64,000 nt of DNA from positions 47,062,416 to 47,126,415 of the forward strand of contig NW_024041150.1 of assembly GCF_014851395.1 (NCBI RefSeq), read 5' to 3'. The position numbers and the translations under genes were made by a program. The stretch's first letter is position 1. The number at the start of each line of letters is the position of its first letter. The notes beneath the pieces were generated by a model that did no database searches, was not told the DNA's origin, and saw only the letters and a program-made list of their open reading frames with translations. This DNA is from Micropterus salmoides (Eukaryota; Chordata; Actinopteri; Centrarchiformes; Centrarchidae). Positions 15,191 through 26,819 of this stretch are shown here, in pieces.

Positions 15191-18060
15191 ACACAAATGA
15201 AAATACTTAGAGAAAGGTTTTTTGCTGCATTTGAATTGTCTGCTGAATCCCTTTATATAAATAAAGACAATTCTACATTTATATATTTCAGCATTTAATA
15301 TTGCATCAAAATAGTGTTAAAACATCATCTTGTCTTGTGAGTGGTGCATGTGAGCCAAGTGTATCGTCACACCCCTAATCTGAACCCTTATTTTCCACCT
15401 CTTTTCGACACAAAGTCACGTCCTTGATTCAATTTATCTTATCAAAGTACAAACACACCCCAAAAAGCTGTAGTGTGTTAAATACAAATGTATTATAATA
15501 AAATTCACATAACTTTGTAAATAATATTTTTCTCGGGTTTAAAATTAATACAGATTTTCAGTTATACAGCAGTGAAGTTGGCATAAATTTCATCCTAGGT
15601 GGTATTAAAAGGTCTTAAATTTAACAGGGGTGCCCTGTATTTAAGTCATGTGATTAACTTGATGAAGGACCGACTAACTCCTAACTGCTGTTTCTACATG
15701 CTGCGGGCAGCTGATTGTTGTCTTTGGTGGTTTTTGTGGTGAGGCGGTGTTGTTAACAGCTGCAGCTGGTCGCCCTCTGGTGGGCAAACGATGCAACACC
15801 ATGACCTGAGTGAAGGATCTGACTCTAGGTTTCTTTTTTCTGATCCAGATCCAGTCTCTTCAGGATCACCAGATGGATTAGCATCTGAATGGGACTACAT
15901 ATCACAGTACAGGCTGTTCGCCATCAGTGATGCTGATTTTAGTTTGAGGCTGGCTTTAAACACTGCAAACCTTCCTGCGTTTGGAATTTCACCTCCCCGC
16001 TACTTTAACAGAGAAGGAGGACTGACCAAAGGTGGTCTTTCTAAATGTGGTACCAAATCACTCCTCTAGTTCTACTGGAGGACAACATTTTAACTTTTCT
16101 ACATAATAATCAGTTCACACAGAGACCACGGTCTTCTTTAGTATTCACTAGGTTTATCACAGGAGCAGACAGCAAAGCAAACTGCGCCACAATCTGCATG
16201 TTTTCTAGTTTCAAGTATATATTTATGACTTAGTTTCATTAATAAGTTGTTTATTTTTCACAAGGCAATAAATCGTTTCACTTCTTTTGGCGTTATTGGA
16301 ATACATAACACTTCACACTAAACTGTGGCATCGGGCTGCAGGAACAATTAAAATAAATGTTATTTAAATACTTTTACTTTGTTTCACAAGCAAGATGCCA
16401 AATGAGTAAAGAACCTTCAGCTTCACACAGCCAAGCAACAGAATACTGAAATGCCTGAATACATTAATGTATTAATCAAATACTATAATTGCTATTATAT
16501 TACATTTACCACGCACACATACACACTTACTGATGGTGACATGGACTTAGTTTCACATGTGAGGGCGGGTTGTCTGTATTATTAAGGATCTATCAGCATA
16601 TAGAATGGAGAGTTTTAATAGATGAGGAGCCGACCATCAAAACTATGAAGTTACTCTTTAAGGCACTTTTTTCATGAGTGGTCAATTTTGAGACTTTGGT
16701 CTATTTTGCTTCCATGTCTTCTTTTACTCTAATGGAAATAAAACAATAAAAGAATACACCTTTAGATGGTGTTTTAAGCCTAATACCCTCGGCCTATTTG
16801 CATCTGTGGATTTATTCTATATTAACCAAAACAAGCTAGTCTGCATATTTACACAGACCATTTCAGAAGAAAATAGTCTTGATGCCAGTAATTAACTGGG
16901 AAAGTGGTGTTATGTCACTTGGTGTCAGTGGCCTCTGTCTCCTCCTTTGGCCAGTTTATTAAAGGGTTAGGATTATTGTAGAGTCTTAAACAATCAGTGA
17001 TGTTGGCTGGAAGAGGGGAGGCACAGTTGACAGTCGAGGAGAGTGTTGCGTTTGTAGTAGGTTTGAAATGCTACATGTTTAGTTTTAGGTAAACAGACAC
17101 CCCCCATTCTTTGTTATAATTGATCTATCCTAATACACTAACTCGTAACATAAAGGTAATGCACTTACTGGTCAGTAGAGGGTGCTCTGGTACTACTGTG
17201 GATCTGCAGCTACAAGCTTCGCTCATGCGCAGCTCAGGAATAAACGAGCTCTGGCTTGAGCAAGACGCTAACTTTGGTCATGCTTCCTAGCCTGTGTGAC
17301 CTTTGCTGCCGGTCCAGATTACCCCTTGGTCTGGCGCCGGTAACACGTTTCTGCAGCCACAGTAATGTTAGTGACAGATGGGGACTGCTGCCGCGGAGGG
17401 GCAGCAACCTCCTCAGCGGGGGGACCTCCCGCCCTCCTTCCACAAGAACTCCTCTTGAGCATGGCCTCTTTTAGCAACCTACGGCGAGAAGAGGCAGTCT
17501 GTCTGTCTGACAGCGAGAGGTCTAGGGTCACAGGAGGACGGATGCTTAGCCTCGCTGTAACAGTCCAGTGGTCCGGCTCTGTGATATAGCCTATTGTAGG
17601 AAATACTCTTCATGCCAATCCCGTCATCATACAACAGAAACACAGTGCATTGACACCATGATTTACTGTCACTAAGATAATGATCATTCTGCACCGATCT
17701 GTCAAACTATCCTGTCCTACTGATTTTATCACTGTATACCTAAATGTTAACTGATCACCGGACTGCGGTAAATGGAGGCTATATAAGAGATTAGTGTGCT
17801 AACTCCAGCTGTAGAGGGAATAACCAATTATTTTGACTTAGACTTACCTTGAGGTGACAAAGATGAACACGATCCTGAATCACGAGCTTTGAATTTAAAA
17901 GAAGATTGTCCACTTTATTTTTCAAAGTCCAGTTAAATCTTCCATAATAAAATGTTTGTTTTCATGAAGTTTTAGTCTAAAGACATTCAAAAAATAATGG
18001 TGATACTTAATTAATAATTACTTAATTAGTAATGACTTGATGTGATGTGAGGCAACATGT
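15191..18060. other. Unassigned DNA with likely decayed repeat pieces
   Basis: GTGTATCGTCACACCCCTAA at about 15,358 looks like the end of a common fish DNA element. The segment CTGGTCGCCCTCTGGTGGGC near 15,768 and the frame at 15,791-16,069 may be transposon-derived. Short overlapping frames on both strands at 17,234-17,694 are GC-richer than the surroundings but unrecognised. No exon model can be supported. Confidence 0.35.
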
Positions 18061-18139
18061 ATGGCCACATCTCATCCTCTTCTGCTCATGTTGTCACGGA
18101 GGAGTGGAAGAAGAGTCCAGTAGCAACCTGTGGCCCTGC

Positions 18140-18237
18140 TTCTAATCAACCAATCATGAGCAGCAGGGTAACATGAATAAGGAAGTGAAGCTGAAGGCGT
18201 CACTCTGCTGCTCAGACTGACTGACAGTCCAGACAAC
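18140..18237 (+). promoter_or_regulatory. Candidate promoter of the split signal-peptide gene
   Basis: Immediately upstream of the ATG at 18,238. The stretch has an AACCAATCATG CCAAT-type box near 18,147 and an AAGGAAGTGA ETS/PU.1-like word near 18,178, with no obvious TATA box. PU.1/ETS words are typical of leukocyte promoters. Function here is inference from motif and position only. Confidence 0.3.
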
Positions 18238-18268
18238 ATGAAGGCTTCACCTGTGTCTCTGCTGCTCG
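18238..18268 (+). CDS. Exon 1: start of a split signal peptide (Ig-superfamily type gene)
   Basis: Codes for MKASPVSLLL plus the first base of the next codon, and is followed directly by a consensus donor GTGAGT at 18,269. Joined to the exon at 26,279 (also phase 1) it continues as GVSVLLLSGLTDSA. Together they give a standard secretory signal: basic n-region (MK), hydrophobic leucine-rich core and small residues before the likely cleavage site. A signal peptide divided by a phase-1 intron is usual for vertebrate immunoglobulin-superfamily receptors. The ATG chosen is the only one at the head of the frame. The intron to the next exon is about 8.0 kb and full of transposable elements. No domain exon follows within 23 kb except the V-set exon at 52,884, so the identity of the mature protein is open. 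Confidence 0.6.
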
Positions 18269-18290
18269 GTGAGTCCAACACACAGATACT

Positions 18291-18360
18291 ATCCATCCAT
18301 TCTTCTATTCACTCCATTCATTTATTTATTCATTCATTCATTTGTTCATTCATCCATCCC
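18291..18360. repeat. (CATT)n microsatellite
   Basis: Imperfect CATT/CATC tetranucleotide run just inside the intron that follows exon 1. Confidence 0.85.
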
Positions 18361-20300
18361 AGCTCAGTATGCACTCAAACAAGACCTAATGTTTGAAGTA
18401 GAAAATGTTGATTAGAACGTTTCAGTGTTTAATATTTGACGTTGATACTATCAGGACATTTTAATGTTTAAAGGTTCAGTGTGTGCGTTTTAGTGGCATC
18501 TAGTGGTGAGTTTATGAACTGCGAATGCACTGTTTAGTCTTGAGCCCCCCCCCCCTTTCACAGCACATAGGATAGCTACGGTGGCCAGGACAGGACAAAA
18601 GAGAGTAGCCAGCCAAAAAATGAGGTTTCTTAGATATATAAAGAATTTATATTTATTTAATTATTCAGTAAAACCATATGTTGCTGTGAATATTATTGTT
18701 ACTTGTTCATCAAACCGCATCATTATGAATTGAAGTGTTACATGATGTCTCACGCTCCTGCTGTACATTATTTACTGTAAATGAAGAACATCTCAAAAAC
18801 GATCACATCTAGTGCTTCAAGTATGACCGCTGACAGACAACTTCAGCGCCACTTTAAATTTTTATCTGTATCTATATCTATCTGGGAAAATCTACAACAA
18901 TAATATACGTGATGTCTGCCATCATTTGTCCCGACCTCTTCTGGCTTCATCTTGTTTTTCCACACGCTGTCGCTCTTTTGCTAAATAATACTTTTGCTCC
19001 TCCATTTGTCCAAATTTCACATCTCTTCTTTCTTTCTTCTAATAAACCAGACGACTACTCAGAGACTTTATATTATTATTAATGAAGAAGAAGAACGCAG
19101 TGATGAAACGCGCTCTGTAGGGCAGTTGCAGCATGGTGACGTCCATGTAAGAGGACCTGCGGTGTCTGTAGATAGAAATGTCTCATTCTAAGGCCATAAA
19201 AACATTACAGTTCATTATGTACTGAAAACACAGTTCTGTCAATAGATCCTCTTTAAGTGAGCTTTAATCGTCTGAACAGTCGAGCCAGTTAATGTTGACG
19301 TGGCCTAAAATGATAATTTCACCTGGGTGTTCAAATGATGTGAGAGTAATATATACATAATAATATATATAGCAGTGGTCACTATAACTGGAACTGCTGG
19401 GTAAAAAAAGGCTTTAATAATAATAAACTTGTAAAAGCTGAAAACTGCTGTCAGACTCAGAGTGAGAATGTTTCACACAGGAAATTCAGCTGAAACGCAG
19501 ATGTTATTCTGATCTTACCTGAGTTTCATGTGTCACTTCTTCTTTAAGTTTCTGCAAACAGGAAGGAGCAGAAAAACACTGACCTGACTGAGAAACAAAC
19601 AGCTCCTGATTCCTGAAACACTGACTGGAAAGTTTCCTTTAGACTGCTGTATTGTTTCTGAGGCTGTTTCTGCTTTTTCAGACTCAGTCTAAACCATTAC
19701 ACATTAGAAGGCCATATGTGAGCGATCAGGCCTCTACTCACAGTAACATCCTCCAGTGACCTTCTGCTAGCTTCACTTCTGCTGGAAAGCTACAAGGACC
19801 GGTAGAAAATAAAATATCTGAGACAGAAGAATCTGTTAGCTGAGAGCTGCAGTCATCTTTTTACTGATTCATTAGTTTGATCTAGAAAATGAAACGGAAC
19901 ATTCAAAACAATTATGATAAAATCTGTTTACAACAAAACTGCTTGAGTTAAATTCAGTATGATAAACAATCTTCTTTCAGTCCCTTTTCCTCAACAAAAG
20001 AAATATCTTAATAGAGAGGTTAAGTCGTTCGTCACATAAATAGTCTAACACTGTTTAAACATTTATCATAGTTTTATTATACAATACATTTTTTGTGCAA
20101 GCATTAGGGTTTCTGGGTGAGTATTCCATTTTTGATCTGTCATATTTGATCTGCACCTGTGATTCGGGTGAGAGAGCTGGTCCAGAGCTGTGACAGCAGG
20201 GAGTTGAGACTAGTGCAACTCCACTTCTATTTAAAATGTCCATGTTAAATGGGTTGCTCTGTATGGTCATGAGCACACGGCACTTTACTTCAAGATTGTA
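18361..20300. other. Intron, nothing assigned
   Basis: AT-rich sequence with a C10-type homopolymer near 18,547. I see no exon that keeps frame and splice consensus. Confidence 0.5.
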
Positions 20301-21943
20301 AAGTCTCAAGTCTTTGAGCTAGAATCCAAGTCAAGTCTCTGGGCTAGAGTCCAAGTCAAGTCTCAAGTCTTTGAGCTAGAATCCAAGTCAAGTCCCAAGT
20401 CTCTGAGCTAGAGTCCAAGTCAAGTCCCAAGTCTCTGAGCTAGAGTCCAAGTCAAGTCCCAAGTCTCTGAGCTAGAATCCAAGTCAAGTCTCTGAGCTAG
20501 AGTCCAAGTCAAGTCCCAAGTCTCTGAGCTAGAGTCCAAGTCAAGTCCCAAGTCTCTGAGCTAGAGTCCAAGTCAAGTCTCAAGTCTTTGAGCTAGAATC
20601 CAAGTCAAGTCCCAAGTCTCTGAGCTAGAGTCCAAGTCAAGTCCCAAGTCTCTGAGCTAGAGTCCAAGTCAAGTCCCAAGTCTCTGAGCTAGAGTCCAAG
20701 TCAAGTCCCAAGTCTCTGAGCTAGAATCCAAGTCAAGTCTCTGAGCTAGAGTCCAAGTCAAGTCCCAATTCTCTGAGCTAGAGTCCAAGTCAAGTCCCAA
20801 GTCTCTGAGCTAGAGTCCAAGTCAAGTCCCAAGTCTCTGAGCTAGAGTCCAAGTCAAGTCCCAAGTCTCTGAGCTAGAGTCCAAGTCAAGTCCCAAGTCT
20901 CTGAGCTAGAGTCCAAGTCAAGTCCCAAGTCTCTGAGCTAGAATCCAAGTCAAGTCTCTGAGCTAGAGTCCAAGTCAAGTCCCAATTCTCTGAGCTAGAG
21001 TCCAAGTCAAGTCCCAAGTCTCTGAGCTAGAGTCCAAGTCAAGTCTCAAGTCTTTGAGCTAGAATCCAAGTCAAGTCCCAAGTCTCTGAGCTAGAGTCCA
21101 AGTCAAGTCCCAAGTCTCTGAGCTAGAGTCCAAGTCAAGTCCCAAGTCTCTGAGCTAGAATCCAAGTCAAGTCTCTGAGCTAGAGTCCAAGTCAAGTCCC
21201 AAGTCTCTGGTCTAGAGTCCAAGTCAAGTCCCAAGTCTCTGAGCTAGAGTCCAAGTCAAGTCTCAAGTCTCTGAGCTAGAGTCCAAGTCAAGTCTCAAGT
21301 CTCTGAGCTAGAGTCCAAGTCAAGTCCCAAGTCTCTGAGCTAGAGTCCAAGTCAAGTCCCAAGTCTCTGGGCTAGAGTCCAAGTCAAGTCTCTGAGCTAG
21401 AGTCCAAGTCAAGTCCCAAGTCTCTGGGCTAGAGTCCAAGTCAAGTCTCTGAGCTAGAGTCCAAGTCAAGTCCCAAGTCTCTGAGCTAGAGTCCAAGTCA
21501 AGTCCCAAGTCTCTGGGCTAGAGTCCAGGTCAAGTCTCTGAGCTAGAGTCCAAGTCAAGTCCCAAGTCACTGAGCTAGAGTCCAAGTCAAGTCCCAAGTC
21601 TCTGGGCTAGAGTCCAAGTCAAGTCTCTGAGCTAGAGTCCAAGTCAAGTCCCAAGTCTCTGGGCTAGAGTCCAAGTCAAGTCTCTGAGCTAGAGTCCAAG
21701 TCAAGTCCCAAGTCTCTGGTCTAGAGTCCAGGTCAAGTCACTGAGCCAGAGTCCAAGTCAAATCTCAAGTCACTGAGCTAGAGTCCAAGTCAAGTCTCAA
21801 GTCACTGAGCTAGAGTCCAAGTCAAATCTCAAGTCACTGAGCTAGAGTCCAAGTCAAGTCACTGAGCTAGAGTCCAAGTCAAGTTTCAAGTCACTGAGCC
21901 AGAGTCCAAGTCAAGTCACTGAGCTAGAGTCCAAGTCAAGTCT
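20301..21943. repeat. 32/25-bp minisatellite
   Basis: More than 50 tandem units of GAGCTAGAGTCCAAGTCAAG followed by TCCCAAGTCTCT (32 bp). A 25-bp form lacks the 7 bases CCAAGTC, which are themselves a repeat within the unit. The right end (from about 21,728) uses a CACTGAGC variant. Flanking sequence suggests that the array grew from a simpler AAGTCAAGTCTCAAGTC-type dispersed element. The 62-codon minus-strand frame is a product of the repeat. Confidence 0.97.
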
Positions 21944-22580
21944 ACAGTCCAATTGAGAAACGCGGTGCATTTCTCAGTTGTCTCTTTGTACTTTTGGGGA
22001 GGGTTCACACTCTCCTACAGTGTTATGTTACATACAGGTTAAGGGCAACTAGCACCTCCTTGTGGTTCCTTTAAAACTGCTGTCAGCTGAATGTTAATGC
22101 TGTATTGGTTAATTGTGATCACATGGGTAGGGCCATAGTTTTTGGATTAGTGTGGAAAATGTATGTGATTGATCTTTGTTTTATCCTCAGCATCCACCTG
22201 TATTGAACCCCGGAGAAGCTTTGATTGTGAGTTATATTACGTGTTTTGACTTTATAGATGAATATCGATGCATATGTTAATTATATGTTGTATAAATTCA
22301 GATTTGGTGAGATTTATAGATCATAAATTTTTTTAAATTTCAACACTGTCTGCTCTTAGTTTCACAGAGTTGTTGAAAAACACTGTAAGAAAGCAAGTTG
22401 ATGAAGACAAACACGTAAACACTTTACTTCCACGTCTCCTCATCATTTAACCCTTTCAGTGTGTAAGACATCTGTTTAGCTATCTGTCACCTTGTGTAGA
22501 GCCACACATGCAGTGGACAGTTTTATCTTTACAGTCTAAGGAATGCGTTTCACAAATTCGTCTCTTTTCCGTAATGTAAA
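21944..22580. other. Intron, nothing firm
   Basis: A 36-base segment at 22,192-22,227 has acceptor- and donor-like borders (TTTTATCCTCAG and GTGAGT). If included, it would interrupt the signal peptide, so it is not called an exon. Confidence 0.4.
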
Positions 22581-22581
22581 T

Positions 22582-22925
22582 GCTCTGTATTTGTATAGCG
22601 CCTTTCTAGTCTTTGTGACCACTCAAACAGAAACTTACATTCACACACATTCATACACTGATGGAACAGCCAGTAAGATCTACATTAATGCCTTCTACTC
22701 TGCAAAGGTATTAAATGTAAATTTAAAGGCGCTATATAAATGTATAGCGCCTTTCTAGTGTTTGTGACCACTCAAAGCGCTTTTACACTAGATTGCATTC
22801 ACCATTCACACAGTTAGCCGTAGTCCTCAAACAGAAACATTCATACACTGGTGAAATAGCCACCAGTTCTGGGTTCAGTATCTCGCCCAAGGACCTTGTA
22901 ATAGTCCCCTATTCCGCCTTCAGGT
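22582..22925 (-). repeat. SINE fragments, back to back
   Basis: Two minus-strand copies of a SINE tail (TATAGCGCCTTTCTAGT, then GACCACTCAAA) start at about 22,593 and 22,740. A short plus-oriented tail (GGCGCTATATAAATG) abuts the second one. The body includes the complement of the words CTTGGGC.AGATACTGAACCC. They match the full SINE at 42,286-42,583. Confidence 0.75.
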
Positions 22926-23476
22926 ACAGCTTTTAATGTGTTGGTAAACCTGCTTTATGTGTATTGGTTTTGCGTGTAAAAACGCACCTGTATATCAGAA
23001 GCCTGCGGTGTACCATGGATTGTTATAAGGACCTTTCTTCATGTATTTTTTCCCACTCATTATTGTTTTGCCACGGGGTAGGTTTTAAAAGGAGAGTGGG
23101 AAGTGACGTTTGAAGGGAACTCTGGAGTGCAACAGGTGGAGCGGTCGGAGTTTAGTGTAATGTTTGCCGGACGAACTCAACAGAGGAACAAAGCAACTCT
23201 GTTTGCCGGATTAAATGTTGGGGCTTTTCTGGACTGCGGCATCATCCCATTGGCTAAACAGACCGGGGCGAGGTTGCGTAAGTTAACTGTGGAGTATTAT
23301 TGACTGCAGCGGCTCGCCATGCTTCACCTGCCATCTTTTCCTGGGAATAAACATTAGAACTGCTGGGACATTGGGGGTTTTGGAGGGTGAATTGAATGTA
23401 TGTCGGAAATGGTGATAAAGTCTGTAATGTTTGTTTGATGTGTTGGAGCAACTAATATCTTTGAGTGCTGCCCGCC
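22926..23476 (+). other. Sequence upstream of the BEL/Pao remnant
   Basis: Two frames of about 65-78 codons are present but not recognised. It may belong to the same retroelement insertion. No retroelement motif is visible before 23,477. Confidence 0.3.
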
Positions 23477-24141
23477 GTGGTCCACATAGAGATGTTGGAT
23501 GACACGACGACCGCTGCATTCATCAATGCTTTACGGTGTTTCCTAGCCAACCGTGGAGCCGTCAGACATATCAGATCAGAACAGTAAGGAGTGTGCTTGG
23601 CTCAGTCCTTACTCACAGTGCTGGAAGATTGGACACTTCCTTAAGAACCTTCCTTTATGAAGCCATGTTCATTGTAAACAATCGCCCCCTTACTGTTGAT
23701 AGTATCAGTGATCCCACAAGTATGGAGCCATTAACACCAAATCATCTGCTCACCATGAAATCCTCTGTTCCTCTGCCCCCGCCAGGTAACTTTGTTAAAG
23801 AAGACTTGTATGCCAAAAAACGTTGGAGACGGGTGCAATATCTGTCTGAGCAATTTTGGAATAGGTGGAAGAAAGAATACCTTGCCAATATCACTCTTAG
23901 GCAACGATGGCACGCTCCAAGGCGCAATGTGCAAGTCGGAGATATCGTCATTGTAAAGGAAGAAGAGCTGCCTCGTAATGAATGGAAACTTGCCAAGGTT
24001 CTTAAAGTACACGAGAATGATGATGGGCTGGTGCGAAGACTTACAATACAGATTGGAGAGCGGAAGTTAGGAAAGGGGGGGAACGCCTCAGCAAGCCATC
24101 CATCATTGAGCGACACATTCAGAAGTTCGTTATTCTCGTAG
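23477..24141 (+). pseudogene. BEL/Pao LTR retrotransposon: integrase and C-terminal domain remnant
   Basis: Integrase joins retrotransposon cDNA to host DNA. The stretch 23,477-23,580 translates to VVHIEMLDDTTTAAFINALR and then to NRGAVRHIRS, the first part of a Pao-type integrase core. The frame then shifts and resumes in the 201-codon frame with QIRTVRSVLGSVL, NNRPLT, EPLTPNHLLTMKSS, KRWRRVQYLSEQFW and VGDIVIVKEEELPRNEW. These are the typical end of the core and the C-terminal DNA-binding domain of BEL/Pao polyproteins. The residues between RHIRS and QIRTVR, which should hold the second Asp and the Glu of the DDE triad, are missing. This copy is therefore an internally deleted, dead fragment. 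Gag, protease and RT are absent. It lies in the intron of the split signal-peptide gene, in the same orientation. Confidence 0.85.
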
Positions 24142-24930
24142 AAAGCAGCTAAAATTCTGCTGACCACATATGTCCTTTCTGTGTTGTTAAAGGAAGTTTA
24201 TTTTTCTTCTCTCAGTTGATATTGTAACATTTAACTTTAATCTGGTGTATACTGTATATCATTAAATGGAGAGTTTAGTTTCAGATGTTTTATGAGTGAC
24301 CTTGACAAATGCTTTGAAATAACCATTGATTTATTAGATTAATATGAATGTATAAAACACCAAGGTTGTATGATATGTTATTAATTAATCAAAGGTCATT
24401 TTGTAGCTGACGCTAAATCCAGCGTAAACCCGTTTCCATGACAACACCGGAAGTCGCTCGTTCGCGACCTTTACGACGATAAAGTCGTTTCGTAATGCAG
24501 TTATAATATGTGTTTACTTGTTGAATGTAATTCTGAGTAAAAGTGTGACTTAAAGCTGTGTTTACATTGCTCTTGTTAAATTTATGAAGAAGAGAAAGGT
24601 TTATCGCCAGTCACATGACTGTTACCCGGAAGTACTGAGGAAGGCGAACTTTTAAGCTCCCGTCTGTTGTTCTACAGCTGGTCTACAAGGCGAACACGGT
24701 AATTATTAAGTTAATTATTAAGCACTGTTTAATGTTGTTTACAGGAAAATGTGAGACACATTGTATCGGTCTGTATAAGAAATAAGAGAGTATATAAACG
24801 TTGTTTTGGTGGTGCTTGGTGCTTGAAACGGTTTTGTTTATCCTCTAGTTTTCACGCTGTCCATGATACTTCAGAGGAGAATAAATGTGAACGTGGACAT
24901 CAGTAAGAGGCGTGGACTCTCTTTATGACC
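24142..24930 (+). mobile_element. Probable 3' LTR of the BEL/Pao remnant
   Basis: It directly follows the stop of the polyprotein remnant. It includes TGTTGTTAAAGG near 24,181, a promoter-like segment and AGAATAAATGTGAACG near 24,878 as a polyadenylation signal. The exact ends cannot be fixed because no second LTR is in the window. Confidence 0.4.
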
Positions 24931-25950
24931 AGGGTAGCTAAAGATTGACCGTCTGAACCACAGCGCTGCTTGTGATTAGTATTATTGGGTGGACGTCTGA
25001 GCTAGCGTGCAGACTAACTTCGGTTGTTGGAAAAAAGAACTTGTGGATTAAGCAAATTAGGTTAAAACCAGAATAAGTGCAGCCAGGACAATGACTGCAT
25101 GTCGAACACACAAAAAGAAAACTATGCACCTGTCGTTCAGTTATCAGCCTCACACACGTCCCTCTCCTTGACTATTGGCTTCATCTTGTCACACATCTGA
25201 AACTGCACTGAAAACACCTGTGAAGAGAAGAGATTTCACAGGTCTTCTATATATCTGTTGGGCCGCAGTGATATTTTAAAGTGTCAGTCACACATCAATT
25301 GTCTGTTGGGGAAACGTAGAAGACATGACTGCATGACTTATGCTGCTCTTTTGTCTCCGCTGAGGACTTCCTGAAATGAGCCTTCAGCCATGAATTGGTT
25401 CTACATAAAGCTGAATCCACAAGGGTTTAAATATACAGAATATGTTCTTTGACAAATTGTTCTGGGAGTTCAGCCATTCACTGAATATAAACAAGTTTTT
25501 CACTGTTCAAATTGCAATTAGGAATAATGTTTTACTGTGTATTTTAATGGACCGTTAGGGCTTCATCAGTACCAGGAAGCAGACGTCAGCAGTTAGAGGG
25601 CAGCTGAATATTAATCCATGATGGTGGCGCAAAACGGGAATATTTACAATGTTCACAGAGTGAATATATTTTGCTAAAAGCTCATTTAGTAGCTTTGTGA
25701 TTGATGTGGATTTAGGTAAAAATGGTTGCCATGAGCTTTTAGCTGACCGTCATAGCTTTGGTGGAGGTGTGTAACATTGATAGGCTGGACATCATATTCA
25801 AAAACAATATTTTGCACAAAAATCACCCCAGTAGCTACGGTATCAGGGTCCTACATTAAAGAACCTAGCCTGCATATTAAAATTCTGAACATTGTATTAT
25901 ATTGTGAAATATCACAGTTAAAGCCTGTGAAGTGATAATGATAAATTAAT
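24931..25950. other. Intron, nothing assigned
   Basis: I see no coding, RNA or clear transposon structure. Confidence 0.5.
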
Positions 25951-26110
25951 TATAATAATAATAATAATAATCCTTATTTGTAGAGCACTTTTCAAAAACA
26001 AGTTACAAAGTGCTTTAACAAGTGTAAAGACAATAATACAAAAACAATAATACAAAAACAATACAAGATAAAAGCAAGAAAACATTGAAAAGACTAAAAT
26101 AATTGTGTAA
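25951..26110. repeat. (TAA)n plus dispersed repeat tail
   Basis: A (TAA)n run is followed by TCCTTATTTGTAGAGCACTT and CAAAGTGCTTTAACA, words that recur in many fish dispersed repeats. It is probably the tail of an old retroposon. Confidence 0.5.
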
Positions 26111-26167
26111 TATACAGTTACATCTGAAATAATTTAAGGTGCAGCCTTGATGGTTTTATGTAACCAG

Positions 26168-26269
26168 CAGTGACCCCTGACCCTCAGTGACCCCTGACCC
26201 TCAGTGACCCCTGACCCTCAGTGACCCCTGACCTTCAGTGACCCCTGACCTTCAGTGACCCCTGTCCTC
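26168..26269. repeat. 17-bp minisatellite adjoining a splice acceptor
   Basis: Six direct copies, starting exactly every 17 bp at 26,168, 26,185, 26,202, 26,219, 26,236 and 26,253. The unit is CAGTGACCCCTGACCCT. The last unit runs into CCTCCTGTTGCAG, the acceptor of the exon at 26,279, so the array forms the branch-point/pyrimidine region of that intron. Confidence 0.95.
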
Positions 26270-26278
26270 CTGTTGCAG

Positions 26279-26320
26279 GTGTGTCGGTGCTGCTGCTGTC
26301 TGGACTGACTGATTCTGCAG
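26279..26320 (+). CDS. Exon 2: hydrophobic second half of the split signal peptide
   Basis: This is a 42-base exon with acceptor CTCCTGTTGCAG and donor GTGAGC. Both borders are phase 1, so it fits the exon at 18,238 without a frame change. It encodes VSVLLLSGLTDSA plus split glycine codons. Residues 12-20 of the joined peptide are the hydrophobic core, and the segment TDSA suits a signal-peptidase site. In Ig-superfamily genes the next exon is normally a phase-1 V-set exon. The nearest such exon in this window is at 52,884, behind a second candidate first exon (49,139). Either this gene has lost its body to transposon insertions, or the exon is used in long alternative transcripts. The exon is inferred from frame and splice sites, not from transcripts. 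Confidence 0.55.
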
Positions 26321-26355
26321 GTGAGCTGATGGAAGTGAAAACAATCACTGACACT

Positions 26356-26765
26356 AGGCCTGTCACAATTACTGTTAGAAGATATATTGTCCCCGAAATA
26401 ATTATTGTGAGAAACAGTGTTATTGTAATTTGTAATAACAAAGAAACTGATTTTTTTACTCTGAATTGAAATGTCATAATAATGATTATAATAAATAAAT
26501 AAATGAATAAATAAATAAATAACACCTTACAACCAAAACAACCTGCGCCAGGAGCCGAGAGCTTGGACCTTTTTTGGTCTGTATTAATTGTGTATTGTTA
26601 TATATATATATAATATATACGATTCGGAGTCTTCAAAGGTGTTTTATTTTGAAAAACTGACCAGGTTCTGCTTGACTGCATATTCTCTGCAGAGTGGAAT
26701 AACCAGAATAATTAAGGTCAGGTCCATATATTGTCCGATATTGTAATTATCGGGACAGGCCTCTC
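26356..26765. mobile_element. Short non-autonomous DNA transposon
   Basis: The left end AGGCCTGTCACAATTA (26,356) and the right end TAATTATCGGGACAGGCCT (to about 26,763) are imperfect inverted copies. Inside are AT-rich sequence, an (AAAT)n run and a (TA)n run, but no transposase. The CTGTCACGATAATT-type terminus is common in fish and probably hAT-like. Target-site duplication was not identified. Confidence 0.5.
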
Positions 26766-26819
26766 TGTCTGCCTCACTCTCTGTAAAAGGTTAATGGTCC
26801 ATATTTGTAATATATATAG

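Noticed and set aside
22192..22227. 36-base exon between TTTTATCCTCAG and GTGAGT
   Set aside because: Inclusion in phase 1 would place charged residues in the middle of the signal peptide. Kept only as a possible cryptic exon.
23731..24167. Minus-strand frames of 93 and 141 codons
   Set aside because: Antisense shadows of the BEL/Pao integrase frame.
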